Assembly (NCBI RefSeq): GCF_000620085.1
Contig: NZ_JHVJ01000018.1
Location: forward strand, 53,674 to 117,673
Source: Marinobacterium jannaschii DSM 6295
GTDB lineage: Bacteria; Pseudomonadota; Gammaproteobacteria; Pseudomonadales; Balneatricaceae
DNA: 64,000 nt
Reading direction: 5' to 3'
This document shows, piece by piece, positions 35,514-43,849 of the stretch; within the stretch, counting starts at the first letter, position 1, and each line of letters begins with the position of its first letter. Below the pieces are notes generated by a model. The model was given only the letters and a program-made list of their open reading frames with translations. It did not search any database and was not told where the DNA came from. The translations under genes were made by a program, and so were the position numbers.

Positions 35514-36416
35514 TCAGGCCGCATCCTCGCGACTGCCAGCAGGGTCTTCTTTCAGTACTTTTTCCTGCCGGTCAGCCTGCTTTTCCGGGGCGGCACTGGC
35601 CGTTGCCTGAGGCGCTGAACGTGGCACATCGGGCTTGCTGTGTTTTTCGTACAGGAAGCTTAAAACCGCCTGTCTGTAGCGGTTATAGAGGGGATCGTCG
35701 GCTAACTGGATGCGATCGCGCGGACGAGGCAGGTCGATCTCAAGGATCTCTCCGACGCTTGCGGCCGGACCGTTGGTCATCATCACGATGCGGTCAGACA
35801 GCAGTACCGCTTCGTCCACATCATGGGTAATCATGATCACTGTGTTGTTGAGGCTTTTCTGGATCTCCATCAGGGAGTCCTGCAGATGTGCCCGGGTTAG
35901 TGCATCCAGTGCACCAAAAGGTTCATCCATCAGCAGCACCTTGGGTTGCATCGACAGCGCCCGGGCGATGCCGACACGCTGCTTCATACCACCGGAGATC
36001 TCGTCGGGCCGCTTATCCAGAGCATGGCTCATATGCACCAGCTCCAGGTTGTGATGAATCCACTCTCTCATCTCAGCTTTGGACTTAGTGCCCCCGAAAA
36101 CCTGCTTCACTGCCAGTTCGACATTCTCATAGCAGCTGAGCCAGGGCAGCAGGCTGTGGTTCTGAAACACCACGGAGCGCTCGGGGCCTGGCTCGGTGAC
36201 CTCTTTGCCATCCAGCAGCACACCGCCTTTGGTGGCCTGATAGAGTCCGGCGACGATGTTCAGTACCGTGGACTTGCCGCAACCGGAGTGGCCTATCAGC
36301 GAGACAAACTCGCCCTCGGCAATCTTCAGGTTAATGTTATCCAGCGCCTTAAAAGGGCCCTTCGGGGTTGGGAATTCAATATCGACCCCGGATATCTCCA
36401 GATGTTTGGTATTCAT
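35514..36416 (-). CDS. Nitrate ABC transporter, ATP-binding protein
   Basis: 300 residues of the nitrate/taurine ABC ATPase family (NrtD/NasD type). Walker A is GHSGCGKST, Q-loop VFQNHSLLPW, signature SGGMKQRVGIARAL, Walker B VLLMDEPFGALD, and the switch His is in MITHDVDEAVLL. A C-terminal extension of about 45 residues is Ala/Lys/Asp-rich and probably disordered. Only one ATPase is encoded, so it must form a homodimer, as in Klebsiella nasFED and unlike the NrtC/NrtD heterodimer of cyanobacteria. Third gene of the transporter operon, 16 nt after the permease. Confidence 0.92.
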   Translation of the reverse strand: MNTKHLEISGVDIEFPTPKGPFKALDNINLKIAEGEFVSLIGHSGCGKSTVLNIVAGLYQATKGGVLLDGKEVTEPGPERSVVFQNHSLLPWLSCYENVELAVKQVFGGTKSKAEMREWIHHNLELVHMSHALDKRPDEISGGMKQRVGIARALSMQPKVLLMDEPFGALDALTRAHLQDSLMEIQKSLNNTVIMITHDVDEAVLLSDRIVMMTNGPAASVGEILEIDLPRPRDRIQLADDPLYNRYRQAVLSFLYEKHSKPDVPRSAPQATASAAPEKQADRQEKVLKEDPAGSREDAA

Positions 36417-36432
36417 TGTCCTGTCTCCCGAT

Positions 36433-37431
36433 TTAGCGCAACACCGCGCTCTTATCCCATGAAATCCGGCGCTGAAGCAGCAGCATCAGGCGGTCGAGCA
36501 CGAAGCCGATCAGGCCGATCACCAGTACGGCGACCATAATCCGTCCCAGCGATTGGGAACTGCCGTTCTGGAACTCATCCCAGACAAACTTGCCGAGACC
36601 CGGGTTCTGCGCCAGCATCTCGGCGGCGATCAGTACCATCCAGGCGATCCCCAGCGACAGCCGCAGGCCGGTAAAAACCAGCGGAATCGAGGAGGGCAGG
36701 ACGATCTTGGTGACATGGGTCAGCCAGCCCAGGCGCAGCACCCTGGAGACATTCTGCAGGTCGCTGCTGACGCCGGAGACACCGACCGCGGTGTTGATCA
36801 GGGTGGGCCAGAGGCAGCACAGCGAGACGGTAAACAGCGAGGTGATAAAGGATTTGGCGAACATCGGATCGTCGCTGACATAAAGGGCGCTGACCACCAT
36901 CGTCACCAGCGGTAGCCAGGCCAGCGGCGAGACCGGCTTAAACAGCTGGATCAGCGGATTCAGGGCGGCATAGAGCGAGCTGTTGAGGCCGATCATAATG
37001 CCCAGCGGAATAGCGATTAGTGAGGCGAGGATAAAGCCCGCCATCACGGTGATCAGGCTGGTGCCGATCTGGTCGAAGAAGGTCGGCTTGCCGGTATAGG
37101 GGCGGATCTTGACCTTGGCATCCGGGTTCTTGGCCAGCTTCTTGGCATGACGTGCTTCCTGGCGCTGGTAGAAGGCCTCTGCTTTCTGGCGCTCGGCGCG
37201 GTGTTCTTTAACCAGGCTGATACTCTGCTGGTAGACCTGAGTCGGGCCGGGAAACTGGCCCAGCGAGGTATGGATATTCTTCGCCGCGACCTCCCATAGA
37301 AAGAGGAAGGCGAGCAGGCCGATCAGCGGTAGCAGCAGTTGCTTTAACAGGTTCTGGCCGGCGGCTTTGGGGTTGTCGATCCAGAGGCTGAGCCACTGAA
37401 TCGTGGCCAGTTTTTGTGCCAGAGGTTGCAT
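36433..37431 (-). CDS. nrtB: Nitrate ABC transporter, permease
   Basis: 332 residues, about six membrane helices. The EAA loop is recognisable in LQNVSRVLRLGWLTHVTKIVLPSSIP. An extended charged insert (HRAERQKAEAFYQRQEAR region, about 90-140) between the first helix and the rest is typical of NrtB/NasE. It forms the membrane channel for nitrate/nitrite import. It sits between the binding protein and the ATPase in one operon. It could equally be named nasE by Klebsiella usage. Confidence 0.9.
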   Translation of the reverse strand: MQPLAQKLATIQWLSLWIDNPKAAGQNLLKQLLLPLIGLLAFLFLWEVAAKNIHTSLGQFPGPTQVYQQSISLVKEHRAERQKAEAFYQRQEARHAKKLAKNPDAKVKIRPYTGKPTFFDQIGTSLITVMAGFILASLIAIPLGIMIGLNSSLYAALNPLIQLFKPVSPLAWLPLVTMVVSALYVSDDPMFAKSFITSLFTVSLCCLWPTLINTAVGVSGVSSDLQNVSRVLRLGWLTHVTKIVLPSSIPLVFTGLRLSLGIAWMVLIAAEMLAQNPGLGKFVWDEFQNGSSQSLGRIMVAVLVIGLIGFVLDRLMLLLQRRISWDKSAVLR

Positions 37432-37481
37432 AGTTTTCTCCCTGATGGGACGGCGCAGAGCCGTCCCCTGTATGGCGTTGA

Positions 37482-38861
37482 TCAGATCTGGTCTTTGTTC
37501 TTCAGGCCGATATTGAACTTGGTCAGGTAGTCGTTCGGCTTGCGGCCGTCATAGGTGATGCCGTCGATAAAGTGCGTCTGGGGGGCGCGGAAACCGTCCT
37601 CGCTTTCCAGATTCGGGAAATCGGATTTGGCCAGCAGGCCCTCCTCGATCAGTTCCCTGGCGGCTGTGGCGTAGATATCCGGACGGTATACCTTCCTGGC
37701 GATATCCATATACCAGCTGTCCGGTTTCTGTTCGCTGATCTGACCCCAGCGGCGCATCTGGGTCAGGTACCAGATCGCATCGGAGTAGTAGGGATAGGTG
37801 GCGTTGTGACGGAAGAACACGTTGAAGTCAGGGACCTCACGTTTGTCGCCTTTCTCATATTCGAAGGTGCCGGTCATTGAATTGGCGATGACGTCATAGT
37901 CGGCACCGACATACTCGGAGCGGCTGAGGATCTCGACCGCTTCAGGGCGGTTGGCGTTGTTGTTGTCATCCAGCCACTTGGCGGCGCGGATCATCGCCTT
38001 CACCACGCGGATATGGCTGTTGGGGTATTTCTCGGCCCAGCCCTTGGAAACGCCGAACACCTTTTCCGGGTTGTTCTTCCAGATCTCGTAGTCGGTCACC
38101 ACCGGTACGCCGATGCCTTTAAACACCGCCTGCTGGTTCCAGGGTTCGCCGACGCAGTAGCCGTAGATGGTGCCCGCTTCCATCGTCGCAGGCATCTGCG
38201 GTGGCGGGGTTACCGACAGCAGCGCATCGGCATCGATCTGACCGGAGGTATCGCCTTTGTGCGGGGCGTAGTAACCGGGGTGGATACCGCCAGCCGCCAG
38301 CCAGTAGCGCAGTTCATAGTTGTGGGTAGAGACCGGAAACACCATCCCCATATTGAATGGCTTGCCCTGGTCCTTATACTTTTCCACGACCGGCTTCAGG
38401 GCATCTGCCTTGATCGGGTGTACCGGTTTTCCGTCCGGATCCTTGGGAATATTCGGCTTCATCTGCTGCCAGATATCGTTGGAGACGGTGATGCCATTGC
38501 CGTTCAGGTCCATGCTGAAGGCGGTGATGATATCGGCCTTAGTGCCAAAGCCGATGGTGGCACCCAGTGGCTGCCCGGCCAGCATATGGGCGCCGTCCAG
38601 TTGTCCGTCGATCACGCGGTCGAGCAGCACTTTCCAGTTGGCCTGGGCTTCCAGGGTGACATAGAGCCCCTCATCCTCGAAGTAACCCTTCTCATAGGCG
38701 ATCGCCAGCGGTGCCATGTCGGTCAGCTTGATAAAGCCGAATTTCAGATCTTCTTTCTCTGGTTCGCCAATGGCGGCTATTGCGCTGATCTGAGTGCCGA
38801 TTGCCGTTGCCAGCGTGGCGACCTTGATTGCCGTCCACAGTGTCTGTGTCACTTTAGTCAT
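37482..38861 (-). CDS. nrtA: Nitrate-binding periplasmic protein
   Basis: 459 residues from ATG 38861, where GGGGG is 5 nt upstream. ATG 38864 is also possible. A signal peptide ([15 protein letters not shown]) precedes the mature start at AIGEPEKE. Conserved CmpA/NrtA blocks include [34 protein letters not shown], and [14 protein letters not shown]. It delivers nitrate to NrtB. It shares ancestry with NasS encoded just upstream, which keeps the same blocks but lacks a signal. First gene of the operon; the leader carries an attenuator. Confidence 0.93.
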   Translation of the reverse strand: MTKVTQTLWTAIKVATLATAIGTQISAIAAIGEPEKEDLKFGFIKLTDMAPLAIAYEKGYFEDEGLYVTLEAQANWKVLLDRVIDGQLDGAHMLAGQPLGATIGFGTKADIITAFSMDLNGNGITVSNDIWQQMKPNIPKDPDGKPVHPIKADALKPVVEKYKDQGKPFNMGMVFPVSTHNYELRYWLAAGGIHPGYYAPHKGDTSGQIDADALLSVTPPPQMPATMEAGTIYGYCVGEPWNQQAVFKGIGVPVVTDYEIWKNNPEKVFGVSKGWAEKYPNSHIRVVKAMIRAAKWLDDNNNANRPEAVEILSRSEYVGADYDVIANSMTGTFEYEKGDKREVPDFNVFFRHNATYPYYSDAIWYLTQMRRWGQISEQKPDSWYMDIARKVYRPDIYATAARELIEEGLLAKSDFPNLESEDGFRAPQTHFIDGITYDGRKPNDYLTKFNIGLKNKDQI

Positions 38862-38883
38862 CATTTCCCCCTGAATTTCAGAC

Positions 38884-38988
38884 AAAAAAAAGCGCCTGAA
38901 CTGATCTCCCCTGAGCGGGGAGACTGTTCTGGCGCCATTGCCAACAGATAAAGTCTGTTTTTATTTTCTGACCGCGCCTGCACTGGCG
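38884..38988 (-). promoter_or_regulatory. nrtA leader: two ANTAR hairpins and terminator
   Basis: P1 is CGCC-AGTGCA-GGCG (38975-38988), just after the predicted transcript start near 38994. P2 is TGGC-AATGGC-GCCA (38930-38943). Both hexaloops have A at position 1 and G at position 4. The P2 3' arm is part of the 5' arm of the terminator (38884-38936). That terminator has GGCGC/GCGCC outer arms, inner CTCCCC/GGGGAG and a run of eight T. It ends about 20 nt before the nrtA ATG. This is the complete ANTAR target architecture. Confidence 0.85.
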
Positions 38989-39004
38989 GATCTGATATAG
39001 CTAA

Positions 39005-39020
39005 AGCGTATAACGTGCCA
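39005..39020 (-). promoter_or_regulatory. Sigma-54 promoter of nrtABC
   Basis: Minus strand TGGCACGTTATACGCT: the -24 half TGGCACG is perfect and the -12 GC with following T is in register, with two mismatches (AC for TT). The region upstream is very AT-rich, as often seen between NtrC sites and the promoter. Confidence 0.7.
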
Positions 39021-39144
39021 CTGTTTTTAACTTATTAATATTTATAAGTTTTATATGAATTTATAGCGAGGGTTAGATTGTTTTACGCAGTGTTGCGGTG
39101 CAGCATTGGTGCGGGCCGGCGCTGCCGGGGGACAATCTGGTGCA

Positions 39145-39170
39145 GAAAAAAGGCTCCCGCAGGAGCCTTT
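39145..39170 (-). terminator. Rho-independent terminator of nasTS
   Basis: Minus-strand stem AAAGGCTCC/GGAGCCTTT with a 4-nt loop and a T run, 16 nt after the nasS stop. It separates nasTS from the nrtABC promoter. Confidence 0.92.
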
Positions 39171-39185
39171 CTGGTGCTGCTGGTT

Positions 39186-40199
39186 TCAGCCGGGCTCTTC
39201 CAGCAGGTCCGGGCGGTATACCTGTTGTGCGATATCCTCAGGGTCTTCTCCCTGCCACTGTCCCAGTTGCTGCATCTGCTGCAGTAACTGACCGGCATAG
39301 GCCGGATCGGGCCGGTTGCCCTGCTGCCAGAACTGGCTACGGACTTCCAGCTGCGGCTTAAACTCAGTGGTCAGGCTGTTCTTCCCGAGGTATTGCGGCC
39401 TGGCCAGCAGCTCGCGCATCTGAGGCAGGTTCCGGCCCTCTCCCAGCCACTGGCAGGCATGGCTGATGCTTTGCAGCAGGGCCTGGTGGCTCACTGCATG
39501 GGTGCTTGCAAAGTTTTGGGTGACGCCAAATACCTTCTCGATCGCCCCGGGCCAGAGCTGATGGCCTGAAGCCACCACGGTACCGACATTGTGCAGCTCG
39601 GCCAGGGTATTCCAGGGTTCGCCGACGCAGTAACCGTCGATAGCGCCATCGCTGAGTGTCTCCAGCATCCGGGAGGGGGGCAGGGGGATCAGTTTCAGGT
39701 TCCGTCCCGGTTCTATGCCGTTGTCCCGCAGCCAGTTGTTTAGCTGATAGTAGTGGCAGGAGTAGGGATACACCGTGGCCAGTGTCAGGGGGCGGGCTCC
39801 GGATTCGATATAGCCTTTCAGTGCCCGGGCGGTGTCCGCCGGCCGGCAGAGACTCGTCAGCCCCTGTTGTTCGCGCAGGCGCTCAATCAGCTGTTGCGAC
39901 AGGGTGATCGCCAGACCGTTGTAGCTCAGCACCAGTCCGGTCAGCATCGGTACGGCGCGGGTGCCAAGGCCCAGGGTGGCAGCCAGCGGTAAAGGCGAAA
40001 GCATCTGGGCGCCATCAAGCAGTCCGTAACTGACCTTATCGCGGATGCTGCCCCAGTTGCTCTCCCGTTCCAGAGTGACATTGAGGCCCTGCTGTTCGAA
40101 GAAGCCCAGCTCCTTCGCGATCACCAGAGGCGCGCAATCCGTCAGCGGGATAAAGCCCAGTCTTAAGTCCGTTTTTTCACAGGTTTCTGAGTACATCAT
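39186..40199 (-). CDS. nasS: NasS, cytoplasmic nitrate/nitrite sensor
   Basis: 337 residues, clearly an NrtA-type binding protein ([47 protein letters not shown]) but without a signal peptide, so it stays in the cytoplasm. In Azotobacter and Paracoccus, NasS binds NasT and holds it inactive until nitrate or nitrite arrives. It begins one base after the nasT stop, so the two are coupled. The order here is nasT then nasS. The role is inferred from family and context, and supported by the ANTAR leaders on three nearby operons. Confidence 0.92.
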   Translation of the reverse strand: MMYSETCEKTDLRLGFIPLTDCAPLVIAKELGFFEQQGLNVTLERESNWGSIRDKVSYGLLDGAQMLSPLPLAATLGLGTRAVPMLTGLVLSYNGLAITLSQQLIERLREQQGLTSLCRPADTARALKGYIESGARPLTLATVYPYSCHYYQLNNWLRDNGIEPGRNLKLIPLPPSRMLETLSDGAIDGYCVGEPWNTLAELHNVGTVVASGHQLWPGAIEKVFGVTQNFASTHAVSHQALLQSISHACQWLGEGRNLPQMRELLARPQYLGKNSLTTEFKPQLEVRSQFWQQGNRPDPAYAGQLLQQMQQLGQWQGEDPEDIAQQVYRPDLLEEPG

Positions 40200-40200
40200 G

Positions 40201-40818
40201 CTACCTCTTGGTCCGGCTGTCGGTTTTGCCCGCCGTCAGCTCAAGAATATCGATCACGTTGGAGGCCACATCGACCAGCTTCTGACTGCGGTCCATCGCA
40301 AGGTTGCGCAGGATGCTATAGGCCTGATCTTCATCGCAGCCATGCTGTTTCATCAGCAGGCCCTTGGCTTTTTCCACCACCTTGCGTTCATTCAGCTTGT
40401 CCCGGGTGCGCTCCAGCTCGGTCCGCAGCTGCTGGTAACTGTTGAAGTGGGCGATCGCTGTTTCGATGATCGGCCTGACCCGGTCGGCCTGCAGGCCATC
40501 GGCAATATAGGCGCTGACGCCGGCATTAATGGCGGCACTGATGTTGGAAGCGTTCTGCTCCTGTTCGGCAAAGAACACGATCGGTCGCGGATGGTTCTGG
40601 CTCATGGCGGCCATGCTTTCCAGGGTGTCGCGGTCGGGAGAATCCATATCGATAATCACGATATCCGGTTTGCTGCGCTCGACATGGCTACTCAGGCCAC
40701 TGGCCGACGGCAGCTGACTGACCACTTTGTGGCCGAGCCGGTCCAGTGCCTGTCTCAGGGTACTGATCCGTTCGGGTTGGTCGTCGATCAGCAGAACATT
40801 GAGTTTCGGTGTTTTCAT
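40201..40818 (-). CDS. nasT: NasT, ANTAR-type transcription antiterminator
   Basis: 205 residues: a receiver-like domain (LNVLLIDDQPERISTLRQ, then VIIDMDSPDRDTLESM) followed by a short coiled coil and an ANTAR RNA-binding domain (KLNERKVVEKAKGLLMKQHGCDEDQAYSILRNLAMDRSQKL). ANTAR proteins bind paired hexaloop hairpins and block an overlapping terminator. I start at ATG 40818 (GGGGA upstream). The frame is open 12 codons further. It is divergent from nasA. Predicted targets in this window are the leaders of nasA, nrtA, narK and probably the chemoreceptor/NIT operon. Confidence 0.93.
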   Translation of the reverse strand: MKTPKLNVLLIDDQPERISTLRQALDRLGHKVVSQLPSASGLSSHVERSKPDIVIIDMDSPDRDTLESMAAMSQNHPRPIVFFAEQEQNASNISAAINAGVSAYIADGLQADRVRPIIETAIAHFNSYQQLRTELERTRDKLNERKVVEKAKGLLMKQHGCDEDQAYSILRNLAMDRSQKLVDVASNVIDILELTAGKTDSRTKR

Positions 40819-40871
40819 CGTTGCTTTCCCCATAAGGATACGGGGATATTGCAAAGACCGTTCCAGAATGC

Positions 40872-40887
40872 TGGCACGCCACTTGCT
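40872..40887 (+). promoter_or_regulatory. Perfect sigma-54 promoter of nasA
   Basis: TGGCACGCCACTTGCT matches the full -24/-12 consensus TGGCACR-N4-TTGCW without mismatch. The predicted start is near 40898, which gives a 150-nt leader. It lies in the divergent gap between nasT and nasA. Confidence 0.9.
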
Positions 40888-40926
40888 TCAGCCCTGTATT
40901 GAATCCTGTTGGTACTGCAGAGTACT

Positions 40927-41034
40927 GCTGATAGCACAGCGACTTCGCTGTGTTGACGGGTTGACTATCTTTTACCTATATCTGGGCAATGGGGCCCGAC
41001 ACCGTTATTCGTAGCGGCGTCGGGCCCTTTTTTT
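40927..41034 (+). promoter_or_regulatory. nasA leader: two ANTAR hairpins and terminator
   Basis: P1 is GCTG-ATAGCA-CAGC (40927-40940). P2 is GGGC-AATGGG-GCCC (40984-40997). Both hexaloops have A1 and G4. The P2 3' arm is inside the terminator 5' arm (GGGCCCGAC, 40992-41000), which pairs with GTCGGGCCC (41019-41027) and ends in seven T. The terminator ends 14 nt before the ATG. An extra hairpin CACAGCG/CGCTGTG shares bases with the P1 3' arm and may compete with it. Confidence 0.87.
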
Positions 41035-41047
41035 GTGGGAGGCGGCA

Positions 41048-43693
41048 ATGAACTGTAAAACTACCTGTCCTTACTGTGGCGTGGGCTGTGGCGTTGAGGC
41101 TGATGTACGGCAAGGGGCTTTGCAGGCCGTTTCCGGGGACAAGGAGCATCCGGCAAACCAGGGGCGTCTCTGTGTCAAAGGCACCGCGCTGGCGCAGACC
41201 CTAAGCGCAGAGAACCGGTTGCTGACACCGCAGGTTCATGGCCGGCCAGCTTCGTGGGACGATGCACTGAATCAGGTCGCGGCGGGGTTTGCGCGCACTA
41301 TCGAAGAGCATGGCCCGGATTCGGTGGCTTTCTATCTGTCGGGGCAGATCCTGACGGAGGACTATTATGTCGCCAATAAGCTGATTAAGGGCTTTTTGGG
41401 CACCGCCAACATCGATACCAATTCCCGCCTCTGTATGGCATCGGCCGTGGTGGGTTACAAGCGGGCGTTTGGCAGCGATACGGTGCCCTGCAACTATGAA
41501 GACCTGGAGCAGGCCGACCTGCTGGTGTTGGTGGGAAGCAATGCGGCCTGGAACCATCCGGTGCTGTTTCAGCGCATGCAGGCAGCCAGGCTGCACAATC
41601 CGGACCTGAAAGTCGTGGTGATCGATCCGCGCCGCACCGCCACCTGTGAACTGGCCGACCTGCACCTGCAGATCAAGCCCGCCAGCGATACCCTGCTGTT
41701 TAATGGCCTGCTGAGTTACCTGGCCGGTCACGACAAGCTTGATCAGTACTATATCGAGCAGCATACCGAAGGCTTTGGCGCGGCCCTGCTGGAGGCTGAC
41801 CGCAGCGCCGGCGATATGCAGGCCGTTGCGCAAGGCTGTGATCTGAAACTGGAGGATCTGCATTGTTTCTATCGCTGGTTTGCAGCACACAACAAGACCG
41901 TGACTTTTTATTCACAGGGGATTAACCAGTCCAGCAGCGGTGTCGACAACTGCAATGCCATTATCAACTGCCACCTGGCGACCGGCCGCATCGGCCGTCC
42001 GGGGGCCGGACCGTTTTCCATCACCGGCCAGCCCAATGCTATGGGAGGACGGGAGGTCGGGGGCCTGGCGAACCAGCTGGCGGCGCATATGGATTTCGAT
42101 CAGCAGGAGAGCATCGATCGGGTGCAGCGCTTCTGGCAGGCACCCAGTATGGCGCAGCAGAACGGCCTCAAGGCGGTGGAGATGTTTCAGGCTATCGAGC
42201 GCGGCGAGATCCGGGCGATCTGGATCATGGGCACAAATCCCCTCGTCAGCCTGCCTGATGTTACGCAGGTCCGGCGGGCATTGCAGGCCTGTCCGCTGGT
42301 GGTGGTCTCAGACTGCGTCGCTGCCACGGACACCGCCGCCTATGCCGATATCCTGCTGCCAGCCACCGGCTGGAGTGAAAAGGATGGCACTGTGACCAAT
42401 TCAGAGCGACGTATCTCTCGCCAGCGGGGACTGCTGCCTCCGATGGGGGAGGCGCGCCATGACTGGCAGATCATCACCGAGGTCGCCCGGAAAATGGGCT
42501 TTGCCGAGCAGTTTGCTTATACCGCCCCCTTTGAGGTCTTCCGCGAACACGCGGCGTTGTCTGCCTTCGAGAACAATGGCAGCCGTGATTTCGATATCGG
42601 CGCTTTTGCCGATATCGGAGCCGCGGAGTATGAAAGCCTGACGCCGGTACAGTGGCCGGTTAACGCTGAGCGACCGGATGGCACAGCGCGGATGTTTGCC
42701 GATGGCCGTTTCTATACCCCCTCCGGCCGGGCCCGCTTTGTGACTATCAAACCCCGGGCGGCATTGCAGCAACCGGATCGGCAGCGCCCGCTGATCCTCA
42801 ATAGCGGCCGTATCCGCGATCAGTGGCACACCATGACCCGTACCGGTCTGAGTGCCCGTCTGTTCCAGCACCGTTGTGAACCCTTTGTCGAGATCAGTGC
42901 CGCCGATGCCGCCCGCCGGGGGATTGTCGACGGGCAGCTGGTGGCCCTGGGTAATGCCGCCCTCGGCGCGGCCAGTCGCTTTGTCGGCCGGGCCTGTATC
43001 AGTGAAGGCCAGCGGGTCGGCGAACTCTTTGTACCGATGCACTGGAACCGGATGTTCAGCAGTGACGGCTGCATGGGGACCCTGCTTGAACCGGCGACCG
43101 ATCCGCTCTCCGGCCAGCCGGAATCCAAGCATGGCACCGTCGAGCTGACGCCGCTGGCCGAGCAGTGGCAGGGGCTGCTGATTACCCGCGATATTCGCCC
43201 TGAACTGGCAACCGACTACTGGGCGCGGATTCCGCAACCATACTCACAGGCCTATCGTCTGGCCGGGAAGCAGCATGTGGCAGACTGGCCGGAGTATTGC
43301 CGGGAGCTGCTGGGGACGCCGGACCTGACCCTGGAAGATCCGGCTGCCGGACAGTTCCGCGCGGCGGCGCTTGAGGACGGGCAACTGGCGTGGCTGCTAC
43401 TGATACTGCCGTTCGATCAGTTTCCTGAGCTGGGTTGGCTCGATAGCCTGTTCGCCGGAGAACAGCTGGACAGCGATCATCTGCGTTACCTGCTGAGTGC
43501 GACAGCCTGTGATCAGCCCGACAGCGGCGCTATGGTCTGTAGCTGCTTCCAGGTCGGTAGCCGGGCGATCGAAGGGGCGATCGCAGAGGGCTGTAGCGAT
43601 GTCGAAGCACTGGGCGACAAACTGGCCTGTGGTACCAATTGCGGTTCCTGCATACCCGAACTGCAACAACTGCTGCGTACAACGGGGGACTGA
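41048..43693 (+). CDS. nasA: Assimilatory nitrate reductase catalytic subunit
   Basis: 881 residues. The [4Fe-4S] ligands are CPYCGVGCG and the later GRLCVKG. The Mo-bis-MGD fold follows (SRLCMASAVVGYKRAFG; SQGINQSSSGVDNCNAI; ATGRIGRPGAGPFSITGQPNAMGGREVGG). A C-terminal BFD-like [2Fe-2S] domain carries CSCFQVGSRAIEGAI and CGTNCGSC, the NasA-specific extension that receives electrons. It reduces nitrate to nitrite in the cytoplasm. GGGAGG precedes ATG 41048. nirB and nirD are not adjacent as they are in many relatives. It stands alone behind the leader attenuator. Confidence 0.95.
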   Translation: MNCKTTCPYCGVGCGVEADVRQGALQAVSGDKEHPANQGRLCVKGTALAQTLSAENRLLTPQVHGRPASWDDALNQVAAGFARTIEEHGPDSVAFYLSGQILTEDYYVANKLIKGFLGTANIDTNSRLCMASAVVGYKRAFGSDTVPCNYEDLEQADLLVLVGSNAAWNHPVLFQRMQAARLHNPDLKVVVIDPRRTATCELADLHLQIKPASDTLLFNGLLSYLAGHDKLDQYYIEQHTEGFGAALLEADRSAGDMQAVAQGCDLKLEDLHCFYRWFAAHNKTVTFYSQGINQSSSGVDNCNAIINCHLATGRIGRPGAGPFSITGQPNAMGGREVGGLANQLAAHMDFDQQESIDRVQRFWQAPSMAQQNGLKAVEMFQAIERGEIRAIWIMGTNPLVSLPDVTQVRRALQACPLVVVSDCVAATDTAAYADILLPATGWSEKDGTVTNSERRISRQRGLLPPMGEARHDWQIITEVARKMGFAEQFAYTAPFEVFREHAALSAFENNGSRDFDIGAFADIGAAEYESLTPVQWPVNAERPDGTARMFADGRFYTPSGRARFVTIKPRAALQQPDRQRPLILNSGRIRDQWHTMTRTGLSARLFQHRCEPFVEISAADAARRGIVDGQLVALGNAALGAASRFVGRACISEGQRVGELFVPMHWNRMFSSDGCMGTLLEPATDPLSGQPESKHGTVELTPLAEQWQGLLITRDIRPELATDYWARIPQPYSQAYRLAGKQHVADWPEYCRELLGTPDLTLEDPAAGQFRAAALEDGQLAWLLLILPFDQFPELGWLDSLFAGEQLDSDHLRYLLSATACDQPDSGAMVCSCFQVGSRAIEGAIAEGCSDVEALGDKLACGTNCGSCIPELQQLLRTTGD

Positions 43694-43849
43694 ACCGGAG
43701 CGGAAAAAGGGCGTGTTTTTGTTTAGTCTTATTTCATAACGCCATGTTATTGAATAAAATTTCGTATAGGTCTGTTTAACTACTGTCTTTATAATGGACT
43801 GACACTCGATTGCTGAATTAAAACGTTCCCTCTCAGGAAGAGTCTTAAA

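Noticed and set aside
39101-39120. GGTGC direct repeats considered as NtrC sites upstream of the nrtA promoter
   Set aside because: The half-sites are direct rather than inverted and fall in the nasS terminator region; no convincing NtrC dyad was found in the window.
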